From: Endozoicomonas sp. G2_2
GTDB taxonomy: Bacteria; Pseudomonadota; Gammaproteobacteria; Nevskiales; Salinisphaeraceae
Assembly (NCBI RefSeq): GCF_017744135.1
Contig: NZ_JAGHQU010000007.1
Location: forward strand, 1 to 64,000
DNA: 64,000 nucleotides
Direction of reading: 5' to 3'
This document shows positions 50,817 to 60,257 of the stretch, one piece after another; positions within the stretch are counted from its first letter, which is position 1; each line of letters begins with the position of its first letter. A program made the position numbers and the translations under genes. Below the pieces are notes generated by a model. The model was not told where the DNA came from and did not search any database. It saw only the letters and a program-made list of their open reading frames with translations.

Positions 50817-52256
50817 CTAGACCAGCCGCCGCAGCTTGCCGCTCCAGGCTTTGAGATCCAGCAGTAGCTGAAGCTTGTCCGGCTCGCCCTGCACGCGTTC
50901 CATGAGCTGGGCGACGACGTCGTCGTAGTCGTCCAGAGTCAGGCCGCCGTCGGGGGCGAATTCCAGGCGTTTGGACAGCCAGTTGTTCCAGTCGTCGCGT
51001 TCGGCGTCGACCAGCGTGTCCGGAAAATGGCGGGCGCGATAGCGAAACAGCAGCTCGTTGAGGCGGTTGTCCTTGAACACGATGGCGCCGTCGGCGAGAT
51101 CTGCGGCCGAGGTGCGGCGCACCTGGTCGGCGAGCTTGCGGTCGTCGTTGGAGACGAAGCCGTCGTACAGGGCGGCTTCGGCATCGCCGTCGGGCTCGAA
51201 GCTGTGGGCGTCGAACACGGCGGTGGCCTTGGCTTCGACTTCGGAGAGTTGATCGTGGATCGCCTTCCAGTTGCGCCGGCACTGGTTGATATCCAGGTTC
51301 AGCCGTGCGGCTTCTTCTTCGCGCATCATCTCGAACGGCGCGAGCACCGGGCACTTGTTCAGGTGCACGCCCTTGAGCGCGACGCGCGGCATGTCGTCGG
51401 GCAGGTCCGCGGTGGGGGTGAAGATGCGCTCGAAGATCTCGTCTGGCGGCAGTTCCAGCAGCGGCGCGGGGTCGACGCGCAGGTCGTAGACGATCACGCA
51501 GTTGCGGTTGCTGGGATGCGCCGCGATCGGCATTACCGGCGACAGGCAGCCGTTGGCGGCCGGGAACTTGGACGAGACATGCAGCGCCGGCTTGCGGGTA
51601 TCCATATCCAGCAGCTTGCGTGCGCTGTGCTTGTCGCGGTTTTTCACCACGTAGTCGAACAGTTTGGGCTGCTTGTCGCGGATGAGCTTCGCGAGGCCGA
51701 TAGTGGCATGCACGTCGGATAGCGCGTCGTGGGCGCGTTCCTGGGCGAGGTTGTTCGCACTGGCCAGATGTTCGAGCTTGAAGCTCGGCGTGCCGTCCTC
51801 GCGCTGCGGCCATTCGATACCGTCCGGGCGCAGGGCATAGGCCAGACGCACCATGTTGATGATGTCCCAGCGCGAGCAGCCGTTCTGCCACTCGCGGGCA
51901 TAGGGGTCGAAGAAATTGCGCCAGAGCGTATGGCGGGTGACTTCATCGTCGAACTGCAGGCTGTTGTAGCCGACGCTGCAGGTGCTCGGCACCGCCATCT
52001 CGGCGACGATGGTTTCGATGAACTCGGGCTCGGGCACGCCGCGTTCCAGCGCCGTTTGCGGCGTGATGCCGGTAATCAGCGTGGCTTCGGGATGGCCGAG
52101 CATGTCCACCGGCGGCTGGCAGTAGAGCACCACCGGTTCGCCGACGATATTGAAATCCATGTCGGTACGAATACCGGCGAACTGGGCCGGCTTGTCGCGC
52201 CGTGGGTCTGCGCCGAAGGTTTCGTAGTCGTGCCAGAAATAGGTCGGGGTGCTCAT
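50817..52256 (-). CDS. sbcB: Exodeoxyribonuclease I
   Basis: A 479-residue 3'-5' single-strand exonuclease. The DEDDh first motif is Asp10 and Glu12 in FWHDYETFGADPRRDKPAQFAGIRTD (split), followed by SVGYNSLQFDDEVTRHTLWRNFFDPYAREWQNG, HDALSDVHATIGLAKLIR with the His-x4-Asp motif, and the SH3-like and helical domains. Length equals E. coli ExoI. It acts in mismatch repair and recombination. The ATG at 52256 is set by homology of the start (STPTYFWHDYETFG); the frame is open 34 residues upstream. Confidence 0.95.
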   Translation of the reverse strand: MSTPTYFWHDYETFGADPRRDKPAQFAGIRTDMDFNIVGEPVVLYCQPPVDMLGHPEATLITGITPQTALERGVPEPEFIETIVAEMAVPSTCSVGYNSLQFDDEVTRHTLWRNFFDPYAREWQNGCSRWDIINMVRLAYALRPDGIEWPQREDGTPSFKLEHLASANNLAQERAHDALSDVHATIGLAKLIRDKQPKLFDYVVKNRDKHSARKLLDMDTRKPALHVSSKFPAANGCLSPVMPIAAHPSNRNCVIVYDLRVDPAPLLELPPDEIFERIFTPTADLPDDMPRVALKGVHLNKCPVLAPFEMMREEEAARLNLDINQCRRNWKAIHDQLSEVEAKATAVFDAHSFEPDGDAEAALYDGFVSNDDRKLADQVRRTSAADLADGAIVFKDNRLNELLFRYRARHFPDTLVDAERDDWNNWLSKRLEFAPDGGLTLDDYDDVVAQLMERVQGEPDKLQLLLDLKAWSGKLRRLV

Positions 52257-52290
52257 CGGCGGCTCTTTTCGATAGCGATCGGCGCCCGGC

Positions 52291-54198
52291 TCAGGAGGCG
52301 GCGGCCTGGGCTTCTTCCAGCGCCTCGGCGTTCTCCATCCATTGCGCTTCGGCGGCATCGAGCTGCTTGCGCAGCTTGCCCTGTTCCTGCGACAGCCGCG
52401 CGACCTCGGTCTTGTTGCCGTAGACGCTGGGCTTGGACAGCTCTTTTTCCACGTTGGCGAGTTTTTCCTCGAGCGTGGCCATTTCCCGCTCGGCCTGCTT
52501 GATCGCGTTGCGTAACGGTTTTTCCCGAGCGCGGCGTTCGGCGGCGTCGCGGCGGTTCTGGGCAGCGTCCTTCGGCTTGTCAGCGCTGTTGGCCGCGGGG
52601 GCGACTGGCGTATCGCCTTCGGTGTTGGCGCGCTGGCTGGTCAGCCACTTGGCATAGTCGTCCAGGTCGCCGTCGAAAGGCGCCATATGCCCGTCGTCGA
52701 CCCGCCAGAGCTGTTCGCAGGTGGCATCGATGAGATGCCGGTCATGGGCCACCAGCACCACCGCGCCGTCATAGGCCTGCAGGGCCAGTTCCAGCGCGTG
52801 ACGCATGTCGAGATCGAGATGGTTGGTGGGTTCGTCGAGCAACAGCAGGTTGGGCTTGGCGTGCACGACGAGTGCCAGCGCCAGCCTTGCCTTTTCGCCG
52901 CCGGAGAACGGGCCGATCGGTTCCAGCGCCTTGTCGCCGTGGAAATCGAAGCCGCCGAGGAAGTCGCGGATATGCTGCTCGCTGGCCTTCGGGTCCTGGC
53001 GTTGCAGGTGGGTGGCCGGGCTCGCCGCGTCGTCGAGCTGTTCGAGCTGGTGCTGGGCGAAATAGCCGATATTGATATAGCGGTCGTGCTGGATCTCGCC
53101 GGCCATCGCGCCCAGCTCACCGGCGAGCATCTTCATGACCGTCGACTTGCCGGCGCCGTTGCGCCCGAGGATCGCGATGCGATCGCCCGGCACGATCCGC
53201 AGCTTGATGCCGGCCACCAATGGCTCGCCGTCGTAGCCGATCGCGGCGTTATCCACCCGCACCAGCGTTTCCGGCAGGCGGTTGGGCTTCAAGAAACGAA
53301 ACGAGAATGGCGTATCCCAGTGGGCGGCCTCGACCGTTTCCATGCGCTCGATCTGCTTGAGCTTGCTCTGGGCCTGGCGGGCCTTGGTGGCCTTCGCACG
53401 AAAGCGGTCGACGAACTGCTGGAGTTCGTTGACCCGCTTCTGCTGGGCCTCGAACGCGGCCTGCTGCTGCAGCTTGGCCTCGGCACGCATCTTCTCGAAG
53501 GCGGAATAATTGCCGCTGTAGAGGTTGGCCTTGCCGTGCTCGAGATGCAGCGTCTGCTGGGTGATCGCGTCGAGAAAATCCCGGTCGTGCGAGATGATCA
53601 GCAGCGTGGCCGGGTGGCTGGCGAGATATTCCTGCAGCCAGAACACCGCGTCCATATCGAGATGGTTGGTGGGCTCGTCGAGCAGCAGCACGTCGCAGCG
53701 GCGCATCAGCGCGGCGGCCAGGTTCAGTCGCATGCGCCAGCCGCCGGAAAATGCGTCGATCGGTGCGCTGTGGGTGTCCGGCGAAAAACCCAGACCGTGC
53801 AACAGGCGGGCAGCGCGGGCGGTCGCGGCATAGCCGTCGATCTCGGCCAGGCGCGCATGCAGCTCGCCCATGGCGTTGCCGTCGGCTTCTTCCTCGGCGC
53901 GGGCGAGGCGGTTCTGAATATCGCGCAGCTCGGTATCGCCGTCGAGCACGAAATCGATCGCCGGCTGTTCGCCGGCCGGTGTTTCCTGGCGGACGGTGGC
54001 GATATCCAGGCGCGCGGGCAGGTCGACCTCGCCGGCATCGGCCGACAGCTCGCCGAGCAGTAGGGCGAACAGGCTCGACTTGCCGGTGCCGTTACGCCCG
54101 ACGATGCCGACGCGCTGGCCGGCATGCAGGCGCAGGTTGACGTTTTCGAGCAGTTTGCGCGAACCGCGGCGCAGTGTGACTTGGTTGAAACCGATCAT
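52291..54198 (-). CDS. yheS: ABC-F family ATPase YheS
   Basis: A 635-residue soluble ABC-F translation-factor-like ATPase with two ABC domains. Walker A is GRNGTGKSS in the first and GRNGAGKST in the second domain; signatures are FSGGWRMRL and FSGGEKARL; Walker B boxes LLLDEPTNHLDMD and LLLDEPTNHLDLD. The linker (about residues 240-320) is the P-site tRNA-interacting hinge, and the Lys/Glu-rich C-terminal extension (about 530-635) fits YheS rather than Uup or EttA. It resolves stalled or strained ribosomes. It ends 34 bases before the sbcB start. Confidence 0.93.
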   Translation of the reverse strand: MIGFNQVTLRRGSRKLLENVNLRLHAGQRVGIVGRNGTGKSSLFALLLGELSADAGEVDLPARLDIATVRQETPAGEQPAIDFVLDGDTELRDIQNRLARAEEEADGNAMGELHARLAEIDGYAATARAARLLHGLGFSPDTHSAPIDAFSGGWRMRLNLAAALMRRCDVLLLDEPTNHLDMDAVFWLQEYLASHPATLLIISHDRDFLDAITQQTLHLEHGKANLYSGNYSAFEKMRAEAKLQQQAAFEAQQKRVNELQQFVDRFRAKATKARQAQSKLKQIERMETVEAAHWDTPFSFRFLKPNRLPETLVRVDNAAIGYDGEPLVAGIKLRIVPGDRIAILGRNGAGKSTVMKMLAGELGAMAGEIQHDRYINIGYFAQHQLEQLDDAASPATHLQRQDPKASEQHIRDFLGGFDFHGDKALEPIGPFSGGEKARLALALVVHAKPNLLLLDEPTNHLDLDMRHALELALQAYDGAVVLVAHDRHLIDATCEQLWRVDDGHMAPFDGDLDDYAKWLTSQRANTEGDTPVAPAANSADKPKDAAQNRRDAAERRAREKPLRNAIKQAEREMATLEEKLANVEKELSKPSVYGNKTEVARLSQEQGKLRKQLDAAEAQWMENAEALEEAQAAAS

Positions 54199-54227
54199 GG
54201 GGCGCTATTGTAAATGAGGCGGTGAAA

Positions 54228-54256
54228 TGAAAACGGCCCGCACGAAGCGGGCCGTT
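54228..54256 (-). terminator. Rho-independent terminator after rhlE
   Basis: AACGGCCCGC/GCGGGCCGTT (10 bp, ACGAA-type loop) is followed on the minus strand by a short T-run. It lies about 25 bases past the rhlE stop and before yheS, so the helicase transcript ends here. Confidence 0.8.
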
Positions 54257-54279
54257 CCAGGTTCAGCGGGCAGGGCCGA

Positions 54280-55593
<1,314 letters not shown>

Positions 55594-55901
55594 AGAGATT
55601 CGTTTCCGTTGAACTGCGGCACATCATGAACACGGACACCGGCCGCCGCATGGCATGATGGCGTGGGTCGCAGCCCCTGTCGGCGAATCCGTGGCGCTGC
55701 AGTGGTCGGGCGCGATGGCTGATGGCGCTGGCCGCGATTGAATCCGCGGACGACCGACCGAATTCGTCATGATACGCGTCGCGGCGCAGCAACGATAGCG
55801 CGGCGTTTCGAACCAAACCGGTGACCGTCTGTCGCACGGGCAGGGTTTTTCACCAGAAATTCACGCGTGCGCCGGCGAGGCGTACGTGCACGACAACTCA
55901 A
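55594..55901. other. Divergent leader region of rhlE and CBS/CNNM gene
   Basis: This 308-base region separates the rhlE start from the divergent CNNM-type gene. Open frames in it have no RBS and read as Arg/Ala-rich noise. No riboswitch-like or repeat structure is evident. Confidence 0.5.
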
Positions 55902-57023
55902 ATGGCGCTACTTCTTCTCTACCTGTTTCTCGCCCTCGGCGTGTCCTTTCTCTGCTCGGTGTTGGAAGCCGTGCTGCTTTCGATCACGCCGTCTTATATC
56001 GCGCTCATGCAGAAGCAGGGCGGGCGCGTGGGTGCGCGTATCGACCGGCTTAAGGCCGATATCGACAGGCCGCTGTCCGCGCTGCTGAGCCTGAACACCA
56101 TTGCCCACACGATCGGCGCGGCCGGTGTCGGTGCGCAGTCGCAGGCGGTATTCGGCAACGGCTATCTCACCGCCACTTCGGTGGTGCTCACGCTGCTGAT
56201 TCTCGTGCTCTCCGAGATCATCCCCAAGACCCTGGGCGCGACGTACTGGAAACAGCTCGCGCCAAGCGCGGCGCTGGTACTGCAGTGGATGACGACAGCG
56301 ATGTATCCGCTGGTCGCGTTGTCGATGGTGATCACCAACCTGCTCACGCCCAAACATTCGGGGCCGACCTTTTCGCGCGACGAATTTCAGGCCATGGCGG
56401 ACCAGGGCGAAGCCGATGGCGTCTTCGATATCGAGGAATCGCGTATTCTGCGCAACCTGCTGCATTTTCAGTCGCTGCGTGTGAAAGACGTGCTCACCCC
56501 GCGCGTTGTGATGATGGCGTTCACGCAGGACCAGACCGTGACCCGGGTCTTCGAAACACTGGGCACGCGGCGCATTTCGCGTCTGCCGGTGTTTTCCGAG
56601 GATCACACCGAAATCACCGGCTTCGTGCTGCTGTCGGACGTGCTCAGCGAAATCGCGCGCGACCGCCACGGCACACTGCTGTCGGCGATCCAGCGTGATG
56701 TGCTCGTGGTGCCCGAATCGCTGTCGCTCTACGGCCTGTTCCGCAACCTGCTCGAACGTCAGCAGCAGCTTTCCGTGGTGGTCGACGAGTACGGCGGTAT
56801 CGTCGGCGTGGCGACGATGGAAGACATCGTCGAAACCATGCTCGGCATGGAAATCATGGACGAGGGCGACAAGGTCGAGGACATGCGTGTGATGGCCCGC
56901 GAGCAATGGGAGCGCCGCGCGCGCAAGCTGGGCCTCATCGATGAAGACCTCGACGAGGACGCGGCCAAGGCGCGTCGCGAAGCGGCATCGAGCCACGAAT
57001 CATCGGCGGGTTCGGCCGTCTAG
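55902..57023 (+). CDS. CNNM/CorC family membrane protein with CBS domains
   Basis: A 373-residue membrane protein. Residues 1-150 hold a DUF21/CNNM transmembrane domain (LLLLYLFLALGVSFLCSVLEAVLLSITPSYI, TIAHTIGAAGVGAQSQ, VLSEIIPKTLGATYW). A CBS pair follows (about 215-330), with VLTPRVVMMAFTQ and RLPVFSEDHTEITGFVLLSDVL then VVVDEYGGIVGVATMEDIVETMLGMEIMDE. No CorC_HlyC C-terminal domain is seen. It probably transports or senses divalent cations such as Mg2+/Co2+. The start at 55902 is chosen where the hydrophobic segment begins. Confidence 0.88.
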   Translation: MALLLLYLFLALGVSFLCSVLEAVLLSITPSYIALMQKQGGRVGARIDRLKADIDRPLSALLSLNTIAHTIGAAGVGAQSQAVFGNGYLTATSVVLTLLILVLSEIIPKTLGATYWKQLAPSAALVLQWMTTAMYPLVALSMVITNLLTPKHSGPTFSRDEFQAMADQGEADGVFDIEESRILRNLLHFQSLRVKDVLTPRVVMMAFTQDQTVTRVFETLGTRRISRLPVFSEDHTEITGFVLLSDVLSEIARDRHGTLLSAIQRDVLVVPESLSLYGLFRNLLERQQQLSVVVDEYGGIVGVATMEDIVETMLGMEIMDEGDKVEDMRVMAREQWERRARKLGLIDEDLDEDAAKARREAASSHESSAGSAV

Positions 57024-57036
57024 TCGAATTTCGCGG

Positions 57037-58182
57037 CTACAACCCCATCTGGCGCACAGCCAGATCGCGCATGATCTCCTCGGCGCCGCCGCCGATGGCG
57101 TTGACGCGCACCTCGCGATAGATGCGTTCGACCTTGGCGCCGCGCAGGTAGCCGGCGCCGCCGAAGATCTGCACGCCTTCGCGGGCGCAGAATTCCATGG
57201 TCTGCGTGGCCTGGTTCTTGAGCAGGCAGACGTCGGCGATCGGATTGCCGCCGTTATCGATCTGCCAGGCGACCTGTTCCAGATAGGCCTGGGTGGCGCG
57301 GATGCGCTGGGCCATGTCGGCGAGCTTGTGGCGTATGGCCTGGTGGCCGATCAGGGGCGTGCCGAAGGTATGGCGTTCGCGAGCGTAGGCGGTGGCCTCG
57401 TCGAGACAGACCTGGGCGAAGCCGTTGCAGCCGGCGGCCAGCCACAGCCGTTCGCTGTTGAAATTGTCCATGATCAGGCGAAAGCCTTCGTTCTCGACGC
57501 CGAGCAGGTTGGCGGCGGGCACGCGGCAGTCGTCGAAGTAGAGCGTGGCGGTATCCGAACACCACCAGCCCATCTTGCGATCCAGCGGCGTGCGCGAGAA
57601 GCCGGGCGTGTCCGTGGGCACGAGCAGCAGCGATACGCCGGCGCGGCCCGGCCCGCCGGTACGCACGGCGACGGTTACATAGTCCGCGCGCATGCCGGAG
57701 GTGATGAAGGTCTTCGAGCCGTTGAGGATGTATTCGTCGCCGTCGCGCACGGCAGTGGTCTTCAGATTGGCCACGTCGGAGCCGCCGCCGGGTTCGGTAA
57801 TGGCCAGCGCGCTGATCTTTTCGCCGGCGAGGATGGCGGGCAAAACGGCTTGTTTGAGCGCGTTCGAGCCGCCCTTGACGATAGGCGGGGCGCCGATCGT
57901 ATGGCTGAGCAGGCTGGCGGAAAGGCCACCCGCGCCGGCGCGGGCCAGTTCCTGGGCGCCGATGATGATGAAGAAACGATCGGCCTCGATGCCGCCGTAT
58001 GCGTCCGGAAAGCCCAGGCCGAGCAGGCCGATCTCGGCGGCCCGCTTGTAGAATTCGCGCGGGAAGGTGCCGGCTTCGTCCCATGCGTCGACGTGGGGCG
58101 CGATCTCGTCGGCGACCCAGTGGCGCAGCGTGTCGCGATAGAGCGCGTGGGCTTCGGTGTAGGCGGGATGGGTTTCGTGCAT
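57037..58182 (-). CDS. Acyl-CoA dehydrogenase
   Basis: A 381-residue flavoprotein of the acyl-CoA dehydrogenase family. Motifs include AGEKISALAITEPGGGSDVANLKTTAVRDGDEYILNGSKTFITSGMRAD (split over about 118-165), MDNFNSERLWLAAG, and the C-terminal VQIFGGAGYLRGAKVERIYREVRVNAIGGGAEEIMRDLAVRQMGL with the flavin/substrate Glu region. The start at 58182 fits normal family length (other members about 380). It oxidises a fatty acyl-CoA at C2-C3; chain length is unknown. It is upstream-divergent neighbour to an SDR gene on the same strand, possibly part of the same pathway. Confidence 0.92.
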   Translation of the reverse strand: MHETHPAYTEAHALYRDTLRHWVADEIAPHVDAWDEAGTFPREFYKRAAEIGLLGLGFPDAYGGIEADRFFIIIGAQELARAGAGGLSASLLSHTIGAPPIVKGGSNALKQAVLPAILAGEKISALAITEPGGGSDVANLKTTAVRDGDEYILNGSKTFITSGMRADYVTVAVRTGGPGRAGVSLLLVPTDTPGFSRTPLDRKMGWWCSDTATLYFDDCRVPAANLLGVENEGFRLIMDNFNSERLWLAAGCNGFAQVCLDEATAYARERHTFGTPLIGHQAIRHKLADMAQRIRATQAYLEQVAWQIDNGGNPIADVCLLKNQATQTMEFCAREGVQIFGGAGYLRGAKVERIYREVRVNAIGGGAEEIMRDLAVRQMGL

Positions 58183-58485
58183 GGCGCGACCTCGTTTTCG
58201 TTTTTCTCGCGAATTCGTCGACTTTTGGGAGACAGGATCGTGCGCAAATGAATGCGAATCAGCGCAAATAATAGGGACGCACCATCGGCGCGTGAGTGCG
58301 CGCCGGTGCCTGTCGACCGCCCGCGACACCAGACCTTGCCTTCCCGGTATTTGCGGCCTTTGCGTTGATTTGCGCACTGCTAGGAATGAACGCCGGTTTG
58401 AACCGGGCAAGACGGATCGTCAATGGGTTCTTCAAGTCCGGTGCGGCCGACGCCTTGTTTGCGGACATAGGGCGACGGATAGGGT
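58183..58485. other. Non-coding gap between SDR and acyl-CoA dehydrogenase genes
   Basis: 303 bases with no convincing gene. It contains the imperfect inverted repeat at 58240-58377, and the segment next to the SDR stop has no recognisable terminator. Confidence 0.5.
58240..58377. repeat. Imperfect inverted repeat in acyl-CoA dehydrogenase leader
   Basis: GTGCGCAAAT...GCGCAAATA (58240-58270) matches the reverse complement of TATTTGCGG...GCGCAC (58348-58377) at most positions over 30 bases, with a 77-base spacer. The motif (CGCAAATnAAnGC..CGCAAATA) resembles AT/CGC intergenic repeats common in some proteobacteria. Confidence 0.6.
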
Positions 58486-59355
58486 CTATTCGTCGCGCAG
58501 CAGGCGCGGTGTTTCGGCCAGGTGGAAGCCGTTGTAGGCCGGCGCCTTGTCGTGATCGGCCATCGGCCAGTTGGCGCGTGCGTTGGGCACTGCGCCATCG
58601 ACCCGAATACAGCTGCCCGAGATGAACCCGGCGGCTTCCGAGAGCAGAAACACGATCGCGGCGGAGACTTCGGACTCCGTGCCCCAGCGCTTGAGCGGCA
58701 CGAACTGCGGCAACGCGCGCAGCATCGGCTTGATCTCGTCGGGGTAGGTATCCATGCCGGACGAGGCGATCCAGCCCGGTGCGACCGCGTTCACGCGCAC
58801 GCCCGCGTACTGCCATTCGACGGCCGCGGTTTCGGTCAGGCTGAGCATGCCGGCCCGCGCCGCGCCGGAGTGGCCCATGCCCGGCATGGAGCACCACATG
58901 TCGGCGATGATGTTCACGACCGAGCCGCCGTTGTGCTCCATCCATTGGGTGAAGCATTCGCGCGCCATGAGGAAGCCGCCGGTGAGGTTGTTGCGCACCA
59001 CTGTGTCGAAGCCTTTCTGTGAGATCTGCTTGAGCGGCGCATGAAACTGGCCGCCGGCGTTGTTCACCAGGCCGTCGATACGCCCGTGTTCGGCCAGCAC
59101 CGCCGCGACGGTCGCGGCCACGGCCTGTTCATCGCGAATATCGCAACCGTGCGTGCTTGCCGCCGGGCCGCCGGCCTCGGCGATTTCCTCTGCCACGCGA
59201 GCGAGCTTGGATTCGGTCCGGCCGATCAGCGCCACCCGCGCGCCGAGCGCGGCCAGCTCGTGGGCGGTGCAGCGGCCGATCCCGCTGCCGCCGCCGGTGA
59301 CGATGACATGGCGGTTGGCGAACAGATCGGAACGGAAGACAGAGGAATAGCTCAC
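58486..59355 (-). CDS. SDR family oxidoreductase (enoyl-CoA reductase-like)
   Basis: A 289-residue short-chain dehydrogenase. The NAD(P)-binding TGGGSGIG is at about 20-27 and NNAGGQFHAP at 97-106. At the catalytic site the usual Tyr-x3-Lys is replaced: the segment GMGHSGAARAGMLSLTETAAVEW (about 164-186) aligns Ser and Arg to the Tyr and Lys positions, as in peroxisomal trans-2-enoyl-CoA reductase relatives that use a different proton path. Adjacent acyl-CoA dehydrogenase suggests a fatty acyl-CoA context. Divergent from moaB. Confidence 0.88.
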   Translation of the reverse strand: MSYSSVFRSDLFANRHVIVTGGGSGIGRCTAHELAALGARVALIGRTESKLARVAEEIAEAGGPAASTHGCDIRDEQAVAATVAAVLAEHGRIDGLVNNAGGQFHAPLKQISQKGFDTVVRNNLTGGFLMARECFTQWMEHNGGSVVNIIADMWCSMPGMGHSGAARAGMLSLTETAAVEWQYAGVRVNAVAPGWIASSGMDTYPDEIKPMLRALPQFVPLKRWGTESEVSAAIVFLLSEAAGFISGSCIRVDGAVPNARANWPMADHDKAPAYNGFHLAETPRLLRDE

Positions 59356-59564
59356 GGTTTCTCCTTCGCGCAGTCGCCGGCAGCGATACGGCGATCATTC
59401 GTTTTGTGGTGCCGGCCGCCAGGCGGTCGGGTAATGCTGACATCAGTCGATGGCATCATTTCAGTAATCGCGAATACATGCACGGCCCTGGATCGCGGCC
59501 CGGCACGCGAACACCTCGGTTTGTGGCATCTTGACGGCCTTCGAATGCCCACCGATCACATGTC

Positions 59565-60080
59565 ATGAGCGATGCTTTCACGGCCCTGCATATCGCGATA
59601 CTCACGGTATCCGACACGCGTACCGAAGCCGACGACAAGTCGGGCCGGGTGCTCGTGGATCGCTTGGAAGCCGCCGGCCATGTGCTGCACGAAAAAACGA
59701 TCTGCGCCGACGACGTGCACGAGATTCGCGCCCGCGTGGCCCGCTGGATCGCCGACGACAGGCCCGATGTCGTCATAACCACCGGCGGCACGGGCCTGAC
59801 CGGCCGGGACGTCACCCCGCAGGCCGTCGAGGTGCTCTTCGATCGGCGTATCGACGGCTTCGGCGAGATGTTTCGCATGCTGTCCTACGAATCGATCGGC
59901 ACGTCGACGCTGCAGTCGCGCGCGTTGGCCGGGGTCTCGAAGGCAACGTTCGTGTTCTGCCTGCCCGGCTCCTCGGGGGCCTGTGCGGACGGTTGGGACA
60001 AGCTCATCGCCGCGCAGATCGACGCGCGCACGCGCCCCTGCAACCTTCACGAACTTTTGCCGCGCCTGACCGAGCGCTAG
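59565..60080 (+). CDS. moaB: Molybdenum cofactor biosynthesis protein MoaB
   Basis: A 171-residue MoaB-like protein adenylating molybdopterin. The MPT-binding fold is seen in IAILTVSDTRTEADDKSG, VVITTGGTGLTGRDVTPQAVEVLF (about 63-86) and FGEMFRMLSYESIGTSTLQSRALAG, and the FCLPGSSGACADGWDKLI end (about 130-147) is the family ATP-site loop. It is alone here; other moa genes must lie elsewhere. Confidence 0.95.
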   Translation: MSDAFTALHIAILTVSDTRTEADDKSGRVLVDRLEAAGHVLHEKTICADDVHEIRARVARWIADDRPDVVITTGGTGLTGRDVTPQAVEVLFDRRIDGFGEMFRMLSYESIGTSTLQSRALAGVSKATFVFCLPGSSGACADGWDKLIAAQIDARTRPCNLHELLPRLTER

Positions 60081-60257
60081 CGCCAGCCGGGGGCCGGCGG
60101 CGGCGGGTCGCCTGCGCGATTTCGGTGCCTGTTTTCGGTCGTGCTTGAGAAAGTAATCGTATTCGACTGAAGGTTAAGTCAAATCCCGAGACTGCATTAT
60201 GTATTTTTTGTAGTATGGCGGCGTAGCGTGGGGCTACACACCGTTCAGGGGAGCATC

